This document shows, one piece after another, positions 25,125 through 34,536 of a DNA stretch of 64,000 bases. Every line of letters starts with the position of its first letter. Position 1 is the stretch's first letter. The translations under genes were made by a program, and so were the position numbers. The notes under the pieces were generated by a model. The model did no database searches. It was not told where the DNA came from and worked only from the letters and a program-made list of their open reading frames with translations. Source of the DNA: UBA4615 sp964399635. Its GTDB lineage: Bacteria; Pseudomonadota; Gammaproteobacteria; Burkholderiales; Burkholderiaceae_E. The stretch is taken from the NCBI GenBank assembly GCA_964399635.1, contig CAYNRU010000029.1:1-64000 (forward strand), written 5' to 3'.

Positions 25125-25511
25125 TCAAGCACGTCCCTGGCTTGGCAGAACCGCGTCCGCGATCGCACCCAGCAGCAGCATGTCGTCGACAGGCTTGAGC
25201 AGATATGCCCGCGCGCCGGCTGCCATCGCGCGTGCGCGAGCTTCGGGCACATCGTGTCCGGTGATGATCACCACTGGCACCTTCGACCCCAACTGTGCCA
25301 GCCGCGCTTGCACGTCGGAGCCGGTCAGCTCCGGCATGTGCATGTCGAGCACCACGCAGTCAGGCGCGCGGTCCGCCAGCGCACGGAGGAACTCGGCGCC
25401 GGAAGAGAATGTGTCGACGTCCATGCCCGCCGACCGAATCAGACGCTTGATGGCCCTGGAGACGGAAGGCTCGTCGTCCACGACCGCGATGCGTCGCTTG
25501 GAGGGGAACAT
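25125..25511 (-). CDS. Stand-alone response-regulator receiver domain
   Basis: A 128-aa CheY-like receiver with no output domain. Acidic pocket VVDDEP (11-15), phosphoacceptor Asp56 in VVLDMHMPE, Thr in IITGHD and Lys in YLLKPVDD are all present. It lies 105 nt after the FixJ-like gene on the same strand and probably belongs to the same three-gene system. A single-domain receiver beside a FixL/FixJ pair could act as a phosphate sink or a diffusible relay. Confidence 0.85.
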   Translation of the reverse strand: MFPSKRRIAVVDDEPSVSRAIKRLIRSAGMDVDTFSSGAEFLRALADRAPDCVVLDMHMPELTGSDVQARLAQLGSKVPVVIITGHDVPEARARAMAAGARAYLLKPVDDMLLLGAIADAVLPSQGRA

Positions 25512-25616
25512 CCGGGAACGGTAACTGCTGTGGAACGCATCGGGAATTGGACTTTAGGCCCTGTTCACGCGCGATCGGGGGGCCTGGCGGTAAACATTTC
25601 TGCCTGCCCACCCGCC

Positions 25617-26246
25617 TCAGCGCTCGCCGGTGGGTGTGATGCCCACTCTCGACGTGAATCGCACCAGATCCGCAAGCGACTTCATCCGGAGCTTTTCCAT
25701 GATGTGCGCGCGATGCACCTTGATGGTCTTTTCCACCGTGCCGAGCCTGGCCGCGATCTGCTTGTTCAGCATGCCGCCGATGACACACCGCAGGACTTCC
25801 AGTTCGCGCGGCGTCAGACTCTCCGTGCGGGCGCAATCGGCGGACAGCGCGTCGCGGCAGCGGCGGTCTTCACGATCCTTGGCGAGTGCCGCGTGCACGG
25901 TGTCGATCAGGATCGCCTCGTCGACGGGCTTGGTCAGGAACTCGACCGCGCCGCGTTTCATCGCCTGCACGGTGGAAGGGACGTCGGCGCAACCGGTGAG
26001 GAAGACGATGGGCAGCGCAGCATCGGGGCCACCGAGCTCCTGCTGTAGCTCGAGCCCGTTCAGTCCGGGCATGGAGATGTCCAGCACGAGGCAGCCCGCG
26101 GTCATCGGGTCGTATCGGTCGAGATAGTGCTGCGCCGACGCGTGAACCTCGACGCTCAGCCCGGCCGAACGCAACAGGCGCTCGAGCGATTTGCGCACCC
26201 ACGGATCGTCGTCGACCACGAACACGGTCGATCTTTCTTCGTCCAC
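25617..26246 (-). CDS. FixJ/LuxR-family two-component response regulator
   Basis: A 209-aa protein: receiver domain (1-125) with VVDDDP, phosphoacceptor Asp56 in LVLDISMPG and Lys in FLTKPVDE. A LuxR-type helix-turn-helix follows (about 142-205; LTPRELEVLRCVIGGMLNKQ then VEKTIKVHRAHIMEKL). This is the FixJ/TodT/StyR architecture. GTG 26246 is 2 nt after the histidine-kinase stop, so it is the cognate regulator. No FixK, nitrogen-fixation or aromatic-degradation genes are adjacent, so the regulon is not indicated by context. Confidence 0.9.
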   Translation of the reverse strand: MDEERSTVFVVDDDPWVRKSLERLLRSAGLSVEVHASAQHYLDRYDPMTAGCLVLDISMPGLNGLELQQELGGPDAALPIVFLTGCADVPSTVQAMKRGAVEFLTKPVDEAILIDTVHAALAKDREDRRCRDALSADCARTESLTPRELEVLRCVIGGMLNKQIAARLGTVEKTIKVHRAHIMEKLRMKSLADLVRFTSRVGITPTGER

Positions 26247-26248
26247 GA

Positions 26249-28480
26249 TCAGACCTCCGGAGCCAGGGGAAGCGTGAAATCGAAGGTCGCGCCCGAACCT
26301 GGACCGTCACGCGCCGACAGTCGACCGCCGTGCGCTGCGATGATCTGCCGACACACGGCCAGACCGAGTCCGAGACCGTTGGGCTTTGTCGTGAAGAACG
26401 GGTCGAAGACTCGCTCCAGCTGACCGGGGGCGATCCCGGGCCCATGATCCGAGATCGAGACGAGCGCGAGCCGTCCTTCCTGGATACCCGTCTTCACGAC
26501 GATCCTGCGCTGGTCTGGCGCCACTTCACGCATCGCCTCACACGCGTTCATCGCCAGGTTCAGGACGACCTGTTGCAATTGCACCCGGTCACCGTCGACA
26601 TGTCTCAGGTCCGGCGCGAGATCGCTCAGCACCTTGACGTCCGCGTTCACGAGCGTGCTCTTGAGCAGCCGGAAAACGCTCTCCACCACATCGTTCAGAT
26701 CGAATCGCTCCCGACGCATCTCGCCCCGTTTGAGCAACAGTCGCAGACCCTGGATGATCTCGCCGGCGCGCTTGTCGTCGCTGACCACGTCATGGAGGAT
26801 GTCGCGTACCTCGGCCAGGTTCGGTGGCTTCGAATCCAAAAACCGAAGCGCCGCCTGGGCGTTGCTGAGGATCGCCGTCAGCGGCTGATTGAGCTCGTGC
26901 GCGAGCGACCCGGACAACTCGCTCAGCATGGTGACCCGTGCCAGGTGGCTGAGCTCGTTGTGCTGCGCCTCCAGCTGGGCTTCGACGCGCTTTCGCTCCG
27001 TGAGATCGATGAGCGATGCGAGCACTGTCTGCCTGCCGCGTACTCGGATGGCAGTCAGCCCGACCTCCATCGGAACGATGCTGCCGTCCTTCCGACGGCC
27101 TGTCAGTTGCCGCTGCACCGGCGCACGGTCGACGTCGGCCGAGACGAGACCAGCGATATCCGCCGAGGACCACTCCTGCGCGGCTCCGGACAGGAGCGTC
27201 TGCACGTGACGTCCAACGAGTTCTTCCCGGGTTTGGCCGAACAATCGCTCCGCACCCGCATTCACGAGCACGACCGTGCCGTCGCGGTCGAAACCCAGCA
27301 TGCCGAAGGCCGCCGCTTCGAGCAAGACCCGGAACTGCTCCGCCGCTTCGCGGCGGTCGGTCACATCGAATGTCACGCCCCGCAGAAGCACGGGTCTTCC
27401 TGCCGCATCCTTGTCCAGTCTGCCGCGCGTGTGGAGCCAGCGACTCGGGGCGCCGGCCGGGTTCACCCGGTATTCCAGATCGAATTCACCGCCGATACGC
27501 AGCACCCTGGCTGATTCCGCATACGCCGCCGACCTGTCGGCAGGATCCAGTGCCTCCCGGATACGACGCAGGTCGATCCGACAGCTTCGATCGAAGCCAA
27601 GCAGCGCACGCGCCTGATCGCTCACCCGGAACTCCCCCTTTTCCAGATCGAACTCCCACGGCGCAAGCTGCGCTGCCTCTGCCGCCAGCCCCAGGTGATC
27701 CTGGTTCAGCCTGCGTTCCCGGTCGCTGTCCTTCAGGCGCGAGGCCAGCGCGGACGCCCTCACCACGTTCCTGCCGAGCTCTGCGCTGACGGCCAGCACG
27801 ACGGCTGTGAACGGCAGTCCCAGCGTATAGACCGAATCGATGCTGCCGAACAGGATGAGATAGCCGTTCGCCGCAGCGCCGCCGACCGCGATCAGATAGC
27901 TGCCGCCGATGAGGGCCGCTCGTCGACGCGCCACCGGTTCGCCGCGGCGCCAGCATTCGATCATGGCGTCCGCCACGAACACGAGGAACATTACGACCGC
28001 CGCCACGCCGACGGCAGTCCACGGGTTCACGATCCCGTCTGGAACCGACACGCGCGCCCCGCCAAACAGCTCGACCTGTCGGATCGACGTGATCGAAGTG
28101 AAATTGAGGTTCGATTCGATGGAAAAGTTGATCAGCAGTGCAGCCAGCCGCAGGGTGATCGCCGTTGCGGCGAGCCACAATCGCCCGGCCTGCAGATACA
28201 GCCTGATGAAGACGATCGCCGAGATGAAGATTGCCGCGAGCCAGACGTGCGACCACCTGAGCAGGTCGCTGTAAGCGCCGCCGGACTGCGCTCGAAGCAG
28301 CTGCAGCTCGAAAAAAATATAGACCGTGATCGAAAAGGCGTTCACGGCGAAGGCCGCCAACGGGCTCAGCCTGCGCCGATCCTGCAGTGCCGCTGCCAGG
28401 CAGATGACACCGACGCACGCAGTCACGCCTGCCAGGGCAGGCCACAAGACCGAGACCCAATCGAATTGCACTGGTGTCAC
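26249..28480 (-). CDS. Membrane PAS-domain sensor histidine kinase (FixL-like)
   Basis: A 743-aa kinase. N-terminal membrane region of about six to seven helices (residues 8-235), first PAS (about 260-370), second PAS (about 375-495; FGMLGFDRDGTVVLVNAGAE), then HisKA with the phospho-His in LAHELNQPLTAILSN (about residue 528). The HATPase module has NLAMNACEAM, DHGPGIAP and FFTTKPNGLGLGLAV. GTG 28480 is the start. The PAS domains show no obvious haem-binding FixL signature, so oxygen sensing should not be assumed. It heads an operon with the FixJ-like regulator and the lone receiver. Confidence 0.9.
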   Translation of the reverse strand: MTPVQFDWVSVLWPALAGVTACVGVICLAAALQDRRRLSPLAAFAVNAFSITVYIFFELQLLRAQSGGAYSDLLRWSHVWLAAIFISAIVFIRLYLQAGRLWLAATAITLRLAALLINFSIESNLNFTSITSIRQVELFGGARVSVPDGIVNPWTAVGVAAVVMFLVFVADAMIECWRRGEPVARRRAALIGGSYLIAVGGAAANGYLILFGSIDSVYTLGLPFTAVVLAVSAELGRNVVRASALASRLKDSDRERRLNQDHLGLAAEAAQLAPWEFDLEKGEFRVSDQARALLGFDRSCRIDLRRIREALDPADRSAAYAESARVLRIGGEFDLEYRVNPAGAPSRWLHTRGRLDKDAAGRPVLLRGVTFDVTDRREAAEQFRVLLEAAAFGMLGFDRDGTVVLVNAGAERLFGQTREELVGRHVQTLLSGAAQEWSSADIAGLVSADVDRAPVQRQLTGRRKDGSIVPMEVGLTAIRVRGRQTVLASLIDLTERKRVEAQLEAQHNELSHLARVTMLSELSGSLAHELNQPLTAILSNAQAALRFLDSKPPNLAEVRDILHDVVSDDKRAGEIIQGLRLLLKRGEMRRERFDLNDVVESVFRLLKSTLVNADVKVLSDLAPDLRHVDGDRVQLQQVVLNLAMNACEAMREVAPDQRRIVVKTGIQEGRLALVSISDHGPGIAPGQLERVFDPFFTTKPNGLGLGLAVCRQIIAAHGGRLSARDGPGSGATFDFTLPLAPEV

Positions 28481-28634
28481 GGATGATCGGCGCGAAAGTC
28501 GGGATTCATTCCGACCCGATCGTGCACGGGTACGACACGCCCGAGTTGACCGAGGTCAAGCACAGCCGAATCTCGTGATACGCCCGTATCGAGCGTTCGG
28601 GAACGGGCGCCCGCGCGCCACGTCCTCCAACGTG

Positions 28635-31304
28635 TCAGACGTCGATATTCCGCGCCCCCAGCGCGTTCTTCTCGATGAAGGCGCGCCGCGGCTCCACCTC
28701 GTCGCCCATCAGCGTCGTGAAGATCTGGTCTGCTGCGATCGCGTCCTCGATCTGCACCCGCAGCAGGCGGCGTGCCGACGCGTCCATCGTGGTCTCCCAG
28801 AGCTGGATCGCGTTCATCTCGCCCAGGCCCTTGTAGCGCTGCCGCCCAACATTGCGCTCGGCGTCCGACAGCAGCCAACGCATCGCATCGCGGAAATCGA
28901 CCACCGCATGCGAGCGCTGCCGCTCGCCGTCGCCGCGCTTGATCTGGGCACCGTCAGCGATCAGCCCGCCCACGGTCTGCGCGCACTCCACCAGCACCTT
29001 GTAGTCGGACGAGAGGAGGAAGTGCGGATCGATCGCGCTCGCCCGCACGTTGCCGTGGTGCTTGCGCAGGATCCGCAGCGACCACTGCTCCTCCTTGTCG
29101 TCGAAGCGCACGGCGACGCTCGCGCCCGCGTCGTTGTCGATCTTCTGGGCCGCGCTCTGGTAGCGCGCCATCGCCGTCTCCAGGCGCAGCGCGCTCGCCC
29201 GGGCAGCGGCCTCGTCGGACAGCTCGAGCTCGGTGCCGTCCAGGATCGCGCGCAGCGCGTCCTGGTCGATGATCTTGGAGAGACGCTCGATGACCGCCTC
29301 GGCCATCAGGTACTTGCGCGACAACTCGCCGAGCGCATCACCCGCAATGGCGCCGGGCGACCCCGCGGTGGCGGCCTGCGTGGCCGCGGTCGCGGCGGCG
29401 CCGCTGCCGGGCTCGCCCACGCGCGCCTCGTATTCGATGCGGGCGGCCCCGTTGGGCAGCAGCACCGCACCCTCGAGGGCGAGCTTGAGCATGTACTGGT
29501 TGAGTTCGTGGTCGTCCTTCAGGTAACGCTCGTCACGACCGTGCTTGACCTTGTAGAGCGGCGGCTGTGCGATGTAGATGTGGCCGCGCTCCACCAGCAC
29601 CGGCATCTGCCGATAGAAGAAGGTCAGCAGCAGCGTGCGGATGTGGCTGCCGTCGACGTCCGCGTCGGTCATGATGATGATGCGGTGATAGCGCAGCTTG
29701 TCGGGGTTGAAGTCGTCCGCTCCGATGCTGGTGCCGAGCGCCGTGATCAGCGTGGCGATCTGCTCCGAGCTGATCAGCTTGTCGAAGCGCGCACGCTCCA
29801 CGTTGAGCACCTTGCCGCGCAGTGGCAGGATCGCCTGGAACTTGCGATCTCGGCCCTGCTTGGCCGAGCCGCCCGCCGAGTCACCCTCCACGATGAAGAT
29901 CTCGCTCTTGGCGGGGTCTTTTTCCTGGCAGTCGGCGAGCTTGCCGGGCAGGCCCATCCCGTCGAGCACGCCTTTGCGCCGTGTCATCTCGCGCGCTCGG
30001 CGGGCCGCCTCGCGGGCGCGAGCGGCTTCCACGATCTTGCCGCAGATGATCTTGGCATCGATCGGACGCTCGAGCAGGAACTCATCGAGCGTGCTGGCTA
30101 CGGCCTCCTCGACCGCGGGCCGCGCCTCGGACGACACCAGCTTCTCCTTGGTCTGGCTGGAGAACTTGGGGTCGGCCATCTTGACCGACAGCACGCAGGT
30201 CAGGCCTTCGCGCATGTCGTCGCCGGCTGTCTCGACCTTGGCTTTCTTGGCGAAGTCGTTCTGCTCGATGTACTTGTTGATGACCCGGGTCATCGCCGCG
30301 CGCAGGCCGGTCAGGTGCGTGCCGCCGTCCTTCTGCGGGATGTTGTTGGTGTAGCAGAGGACCTGCTCGTTGTAGGTGTCGTTCCACTGCATCGCGACTT
30401 CGACGAACACGCGCTTGCGCTCGGACCCGACCTCCACCTCGCGCTCGCCGCTCGCATAGAAGATCGTCGGGTGAATCACGGTCTTGGACTTGTTGATGTA
30501 CTCCACGAAGCCGCCCACGCCGCCTGCGAAAGCAAACTCCTCCTCCTTGCCCTGGCGCTGGTCGACCAGCTTGATCCTGACGCCGTTGTTCAGGAACGAG
30601 AGCTCGCGCAAGCGCTTGGACAGGATCTCGTAGTGGTACGTGATGTCCGTGAAGATATCGATGTCCGGCAGGAAGTGGACCTCGGTGCCACGCTTGTCGG
30701 TGGTGCCGGTGACCGGCATCGGTGAGGTCTCGAAGCCATCCACGATCTGGATGTTCCGATCGAGCGGCACGCCGCGCTCGAAGGACATCTGGTGGATGCG
30801 GCCGTCGCGCTTGATGGTCAGGCGCAGCCACTTGGACAGCGCGTTCACGCAGGACACGCCCACGCCGTGCAGGCCGCCGGACACCTTGTAGCTGTTCTGG
30901 TTGAACTTGCCGCCGGCGTGCAGCTCTGTCAGCGCGATCTCTGCGGCCGAGCGCTTGGGCTCGTGCTTGTCGTCCATCTTGACACCGGTCGGGATGCCGC
31001 GCCCGTTGTCGACCACGGACACCGAGTTGTCGGTGTGGATGGTGACGACGATGTCGTCGCAGTGGCCTGCGAGCGCCTCGTCGATCGCGTTGTCCACGAC
31101 CTCGAAGACCAGGTGGTGCAGGCCGGTGCCGTCGGACGTGTCGCCGATGTACATGCCGGGGCGTTTGCGGACCGCCTCGAGCCCTTCGAGGATCTGGATC
31201 GAGGACGCGCCATAGTCGTTCAGGCCGTCGCCGTTTGCGGCGTGGCCGTTATCCAGGCCATTTTCCGGGGTGTCGGGAGTCGCCGCTGGGTTTGCTTGAG
31301 TCAT
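28635..31304 (-). CDS. gyrB: DNA gyrase subunit B
   Basis: ATPase subunit of type II topoisomerase. GHKL motifs EVVDNAIDEALAGHCD and NGRGIPTG, and the GLHGVGVSCVNALS lid, lie in the first 150 residues. The Toprim segment has IVEGDSAGGSAKQGRDRKFQ and MTDADVDGSHIRTLLLTFF. The C-terminus contains GRQRYKGLGEMNAIQLWETT. The 889-aa length is somewhat long for the family, partly from an alanine/threonine-rich insertion at about residues 625-655. It lies 20 nt after dnaN, in the conserved dnaA-dnaN-gyrB order. Confidence 0.98.
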   Translation of the reverse strand: MTQANPAATPDTPENGLDNGHAANGDGLNDYGASSIQILEGLEAVRKRPGMYIGDTSDGTGLHHLVFEVVDNAIDEALAGHCDDIVVTIHTDNSVSVVDNGRGIPTGVKMDDKHEPKRSAAEIALTELHAGGKFNQNSYKVSGGLHGVGVSCVNALSKWLRLTIKRDGRIHQMSFERGVPLDRNIQIVDGFETSPMPVTGTTDKRGTEVHFLPDIDIFTDITYHYEILSKRLRELSFLNNGVRIKLVDQRQGKEEEFAFAGGVGGFVEYINKSKTVIHPTIFYASGEREVEVGSERKRVFVEVAMQWNDTYNEQVLCYTNNIPQKDGGTHLTGLRAAMTRVINKYIEQNDFAKKAKVETAGDDMREGLTCVLSVKMADPKFSSQTKEKLVSSEARPAVEEAVASTLDEFLLERPIDAKIICGKIVEAARAREAARRAREMTRRKGVLDGMGLPGKLADCQEKDPAKSEIFIVEGDSAGGSAKQGRDRKFQAILPLRGKVLNVERARFDKLISSEQIATLITALGTSIGADDFNPDKLRYHRIIIMTDADVDGSHIRTLLLTFFYRQMPVLVERGHIYIAQPPLYKVKHGRDERYLKDDHELNQYMLKLALEGAVLLPNGAARIEYEARVGEPGSGAAATAATQAATAGSPGAIAGDALGELSRKYLMAEAVIERLSKIIDQDALRAILDGTELELSDEAAARASALRLETAMARYQSAAQKIDNDAGASVAVRFDDKEEQWSLRILRKHHGNVRASAIDPHFLLSSDYKVLVECAQTVGGLIADGAQIKRGDGERQRSHAVVDFRDAMRWLLSDAERNVGRQRYKGLGEMNAIQLWETTMDASARRLLRVQIEDAIAADQIFTTLMGDEVEPRRAFIEKNALGARNIDV

Positions 31305-31324
31305 TCTTGGCAGAGCCTGTTTCT

Positions 31325-32428
31325 TTAGATTCGCATCGGCATGACGACATACCGGAAGCTGTCGTCGCCGGGCACCGAGATGAGTGCGCTGGAGTTGGCA
31401 TCGCCGAATTCGGCGCGCACGGTGTCGCTCTTGAGGTTGGCGAGCACATCGAGCAGGTAGGTGACGTTGAAGCCGACGTCGAGCGGCTCGCCCGTGTAGT
31501 CCACGTCGAGCTCCTCGATCGCCTCTTCCTGCTCGGCGTTGGTGGTCTGGATCTTGAGCGCGCCGCCCTCGAGGGTGAAGCGCACGCCCTTGAACTTCTC
31601 GGAGGTCAAGATGGAGGCGCGCGACAGCGCGCCGCCCCAGGTCTCGCGATCGAGGATGATCGCCTTCTTGTAGCCGGTGGGGATCACCCGTTGGTAGTCC
31701 GGGAACTTGCCCTCGACCAGCTTGGAGAGCAGCTCGACCTCGCCGAAGCGAAAGCGGATCTGGTTGGCGGCGATATCGATCTCGACCGGCTCGTCGGTGT
31801 CGGCGAGCAGGCGCTGCAGCTCTGTCACGGTCTTGCGCGGGATGATCACGTCCTGCCGTCCGAGCTCGCGATCGGATTCGGACGCGCAGTAGGCGAGCCG
31901 GTGGCCGTCGGTCGCGACCACCCGCACCTGCCTGGCGTCGACCACGAAGAGCAGGCCGTTGAGGTAGTAGCGGATGTCCTGCTGGGCCATCGCGAAGTGG
32001 ACCATCGCGAACAGGTGGCGCAGCTGCTTCTGCGGCATGGCCAGGTGCGCGGCGACCGTGTCGTTGACCGCGACCGTGGGGAACTCCTCGGGCCCCAGCG
32101 TCTGCAGCGAGAACCGGCTCTTGCCTGCCGAGATGGTGAGCTTGCGCGAGACCAGGCTGATCGTCACCTCGGTGTCGGGCAGCGATCGGAGGATGTCGAT
32201 CAGCTTGCGCGCGTTGACGGTGATTGCGACGTCGTCCTTGCCCGATCCGAGCGAGGCTGAGGTGCTGATCTGGATCTCGATGTCGGTGGCTAGGAAGGTC
32301 ACCCGGTCACCCTGCTTGCGAACCAGGACGTTGGCCAGGATCGGGAGGGTATGGCGCCGCTCGACGATGCCGGCGACCGTCTGCAGCGGTCTGAGGATCG
32401 CATCGCGGGTAGCCTTGATCATCAACAT
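31325..32428 (-). CDS. dnaN: DNA polymerase III beta subunit (sliding clamp)
   Basis: Ring-shaped processivity clamp of 367 aa with three repeated clamp domains. Landmarks include RPLQTVAGIVERRHTLPILA near the N-terminus, YYLNGLLFVVDARQVRVVAT mid-protein, and the C-terminal SVPGDDSFRYVVMPMRI forming the partner-binding pocket. I chose the second of two close ATGs (32428): GAGGG lies 6-7 nt before it but abuts the first ATG (32434), and beta-proteobacterial homologues begin at this point. Confidence 0.97.
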   Translation of the reverse strand: MLMIKATRDAILRPLQTVAGIVERRHTLPILANVLVRKQGDRVTFLATDIEIQISTSASLGSGKDDVAITVNARKLIDILRSLPDTEVTISLVSRKLTISAGKSRFSLQTLGPEEFPTVAVNDTVAAHLAMPQKQLRHLFAMVHFAMAQQDIRYYLNGLLFVVDARQVRVVATDGHRLAYCASESDRELGRQDVIIPRKTVTELQRLLADTDEPVEIDIAANQIRFRFGEVELLSKLVEGKFPDYQRVIPTGYKKAIILDRETWGGALSRASILTSEKFKGVRFTLEGGALKIQTTNAEQEEAIEELDVDYTGEPLDVGFNVTYLLDVLANLKSDTVRAEFGDANSSALISVPGDDSFRYVVMPMRI

Positions 32429-32434
32429 CGTCAT

Positions 32435-32671
32435 TCCCTCTGTAATCTGTTGTCAGTTAGTTGTTGTGGTCGGTGGATATGTGCAAAACCCCTGCGGGCC
32501 GCACCGGTGCTGGCTGGGCGGGCTTTGCGAACCCTGTGCACGGTGTGGCTGGCTTCATTGCGTGACTGGGGACGGATCGTGAGGCAGTCCCGCCGCAGGC
32601 CGGTTGCCCACCGCGGCGTACGTCAGCCGCACCCGCTTGTCCCCCGGGTTGTCCACAGGCAGGCTGCCGGC
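32435..32671. promoter_or_regulatory. dnaA-dnaN intergenic region with DnaA-box-like sites
   Basis: This 237-bp gap contains TTGTCCACA at 32650-32658 (one mismatch from the perfect box) and TTTTGCACA on the minus strand at 32480-32488, fitting the relaxed TTWTNCACA form. It probably carries the dnaN promoter and may contribute to origin function or dnaA autoregulation. No coding signal was seen. Confidence 0.5.
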
Positions 32672-34114
32672 TCACAGGTACTCCCGCAGCGTCTGGTCGA
32701 GCACGTGGATCTGGTGGTTGAGCTCCGGCCGGTGCTGGCGCAGCTCGGTGATCTTGCGCACCGCGTGCAGCACCGTGGTGTGGTCGCGCCCACCGAACAG
32801 CTCGCCGATCTCGGGCAGGCTCTTCTGGGTCAGCTCCTTGGCGAGGTACATCGCGATCTGCCTGGGCAGCGCGATGTTGGCCGGGCGCCGCTTGCTGTAC
32901 ATGTCGGCGACCTTCATCTTGTAGAAGTCGGCCACCGTCTTCTGGATGAACTCCACAGAGATCTGGCCGCGGTTGAACGACAGCAGGTCCTTCAGCGCCT
33001 CCTTGACCAGCTCCAGGGTGATCGGCTGGCCGCGAAACTGCGCGTAGGCGAGGATGCGGCGCAGCGCTCCCTCGAGCTCGCGGACGTTCTGGCGGATGTG
33101 CTTGGCCACGAAGAAGGCAACGTCGCCGTCGAGCCGGTGGCCGGCGAACTCGGCCTTGCGCATCACGATCGCCACGCGCATCTCGAGCTCGGGTGGCTCG
33201 ATGGCCACGATCAGCCCCGAGTTGAAGCGCGAGATCAGGCGGTCGTCGATACCGGACATCTCCTTGGGGTAGGTGTCCGACGTGATGATGATCTGCTTGC
33301 GCTCGGCGATCAGGTTCTCGAAGGCGTAGAAGAACTCCTCCTGGGAGCGCTCCTTGCCGGCAAAGAACTGGATGTCGTCGATCAGCAGGAGGTCGAGCGA
33401 GTGGTAGTAACGCTTGAACTCGTCGACTGACTGGCGCCGGATCGAGGCCACCATGTCCTGGAAGAACTGGTTGGCGGTGATGTAGCGCACGTTGGCGCCC
33501 GGCGCCCGCGCGATGATGCTGTTGCCCACCGCGTGGATCAGGTGGGTCTTGCCCAGGCCCACGCCGCCGTACAGGAACAGCGGGTTGTAGGCGCCGCCCG
33601 GGCGATCGGCCACCTGCAGCGCGGCGGCGCGGGCGAGGTCGTTGGCCTTGCCGGTGACGAAGGTCTCGAAGGTCAGGTCGGGGTTCAGCCGCGAGCGCTC
33701 GGCCGCGGGCGACACCGACGGCTGCAGCGCCGAGAAGCCGGGTTGCATGCCGGTCTGGGCCGCGAAGCCGGGCAGCGCCGGCCCGGGGTCGAGGACGAGC
33801 GGCTCGATCGCGTTGCGCGCGGCCGGCGAGGGCATCGTTGCGTGCTGAGTCGCCGGAGGGTCGTCGGCCCCCGCGGCGATCTCGAAGCTGACGCGCGCAT
33901 CGGGGCTGATCAGCTGCGTCGCGAGCTCGGAGATGCGGTCCCCGTATTGCGTGCGCACCCAGTCGAGCTTGACGCGGTTGGGTGCGCCGAGCTTCAGTGT
34001 GTGCTCGTCCTCGTCGTAGCCCAGAAACACCAGGGGCTTGATCCAGGTCCGGTACAGCTGGGCCGGGAGTTCGCTCTCGAGGTGTGACGCGCAGGCTTGC
34101 CAGAGGTCGTTCAT
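32672..34114 (-). CDS. dnaA: Chromosomal replication initiator DnaA
   Basis: AAA+ initiator of 480 aa. Domain I (1-90) begins MNDLWQACASHLESELPAQL, then a variable linker to about residue 145. The AAA+ core has Walker A GGVGLGKTHL and Walker B LLIDDIQFFAG. Domain IV has the DnaA signature GRDHTTVLHAVRKI, which reads the DnaA box. It is transcribed away from rpmH, with a perfect DnaA box upstream at 34223-34231, consistent with autoregulation. Confidence 0.98.
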   Translation of the reverse strand: MNDLWQACASHLESELPAQLYRTWIKPLVFLGYDEDEHTLKLGAPNRVKLDWVRTQYGDRISELATQLISPDARVSFEIAAGADDPPATQHATMPSPAARNAIEPLVLDPGPALPGFAAQTGMQPGFSALQPSVSPAAERSRLNPDLTFETFVTGKANDLARAAALQVADRPGGAYNPLFLYGGVGLGKTHLIHAVGNSIIARAPGANVRYITANQFFQDMVASIRRQSVDEFKRYYHSLDLLLIDDIQFFAGKERSQEEFFYAFENLIAERKQIIITSDTYPKEMSGIDDRLISRFNSGLIVAIEPPELEMRVAIVMRKAEFAGHRLDGDVAFFVAKHIRQNVRELEGALRRILAYAQFRGQPITLELVKEALKDLLSFNRGQISVEFIQKTVADFYKMKVADMYSKRRPANIALPRQIAMYLAKELTQKSLPEIGELFGGRDHTTVLHAVRKITELRQHRPELNHQIHVLDQTLREYL

Positions 34115-34376
34115 TCGGGGGTGAATCGGGTCACGGCTCGATGCTCGGGATGCGGGACCGGGGGTGGCCGCGCGCGTGGGCGGCTGAACCGCGAATCACT
34201 GAAAGGAAACGGGAATTTTACCTTATCCACAGGCTGAAGGCACGGCCGCGCTGGCGCCGGACCGGGGTGTGGGGACCGGCCGCCACCCTGCCACGTCCCG
34301 GCAACGGCGCCGGCCCCAAATTGACAGGGCGTCCCGAGCTTGATGTAATGGCAGGCTTTTTCAAAAAAAGACCGTC
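34115..34376. other. Candidate oriC: dnaA-rpmH divergent region with a perfect DnaA box
   Basis: The 262-bp interval between divergent dnaA and rpmH carries TTATCCACA at 34223-34231, next to the AT-richer run GGAATTTTACC. The leading-strand layout flips here: genes run left on one side and right on the other. Only one perfect box is visible, so the full origin may also use the sites in the dnaA-dnaN gap. The region also holds the rpmH promoter. Confidence 0.5.
34321..34349 (+). promoter_or_regulatory. Predicted sigma-70 promoter of rpmH-rnpA-yidD-yidC
   Basis: Perfect TTGACA (34321-34326), 17-nt spacer and TGTAAT (34344-34349) place the transcription start near 34356, about 20 nt before rpmH. 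This is the best promoter match in the window, as expected for a ribosomal-protein operon. Confidence 0.75.
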
Positions 34377-34511
34377 ATGAAACGCACGTATCAACCTTCG
34401 GTGGTTCGCCGCAAGCGCACCCATGGCTTCCTGGTGCGGATGAAGACCCGCGGTGGCCGCGCAGTCATCCGCGCGCGTCGCGCCAAGGGCCGCAAGCGCC
34501 TGGGCGTCTGA
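34377..34511 (+). CDS. rpmH: 50S ribosomal protein L34
   Basis: A 44-aa highly basic protein starting MKRTYQPSVVRRKRTHGFLV and ending RAKGRKRLGV, the complete L34 sequence pattern. It follows a strong promoter and an A-rich leader without a classic Shine-Dalgarno. First gene of the rpmH-rnpA-yidD-yidC operon beside the replication origin. Confidence 0.98.
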   Translation: MKRTYQPSVVRRKRTHGFLVRMKTRGGRAVIRARRAKGRKRLGV

Positions 34512-34536
34512 TCGACCGGCTTGCGCGGAGGCGCGC

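Noticed and set aside
28581..28609. CGCCCGT...ACGGGCG inverted repeat downstream of gyrB
   Set aside because: The loop is 15 nt, the stem is short and no T-run follows on the gyrB strand, so a terminator is not supported.
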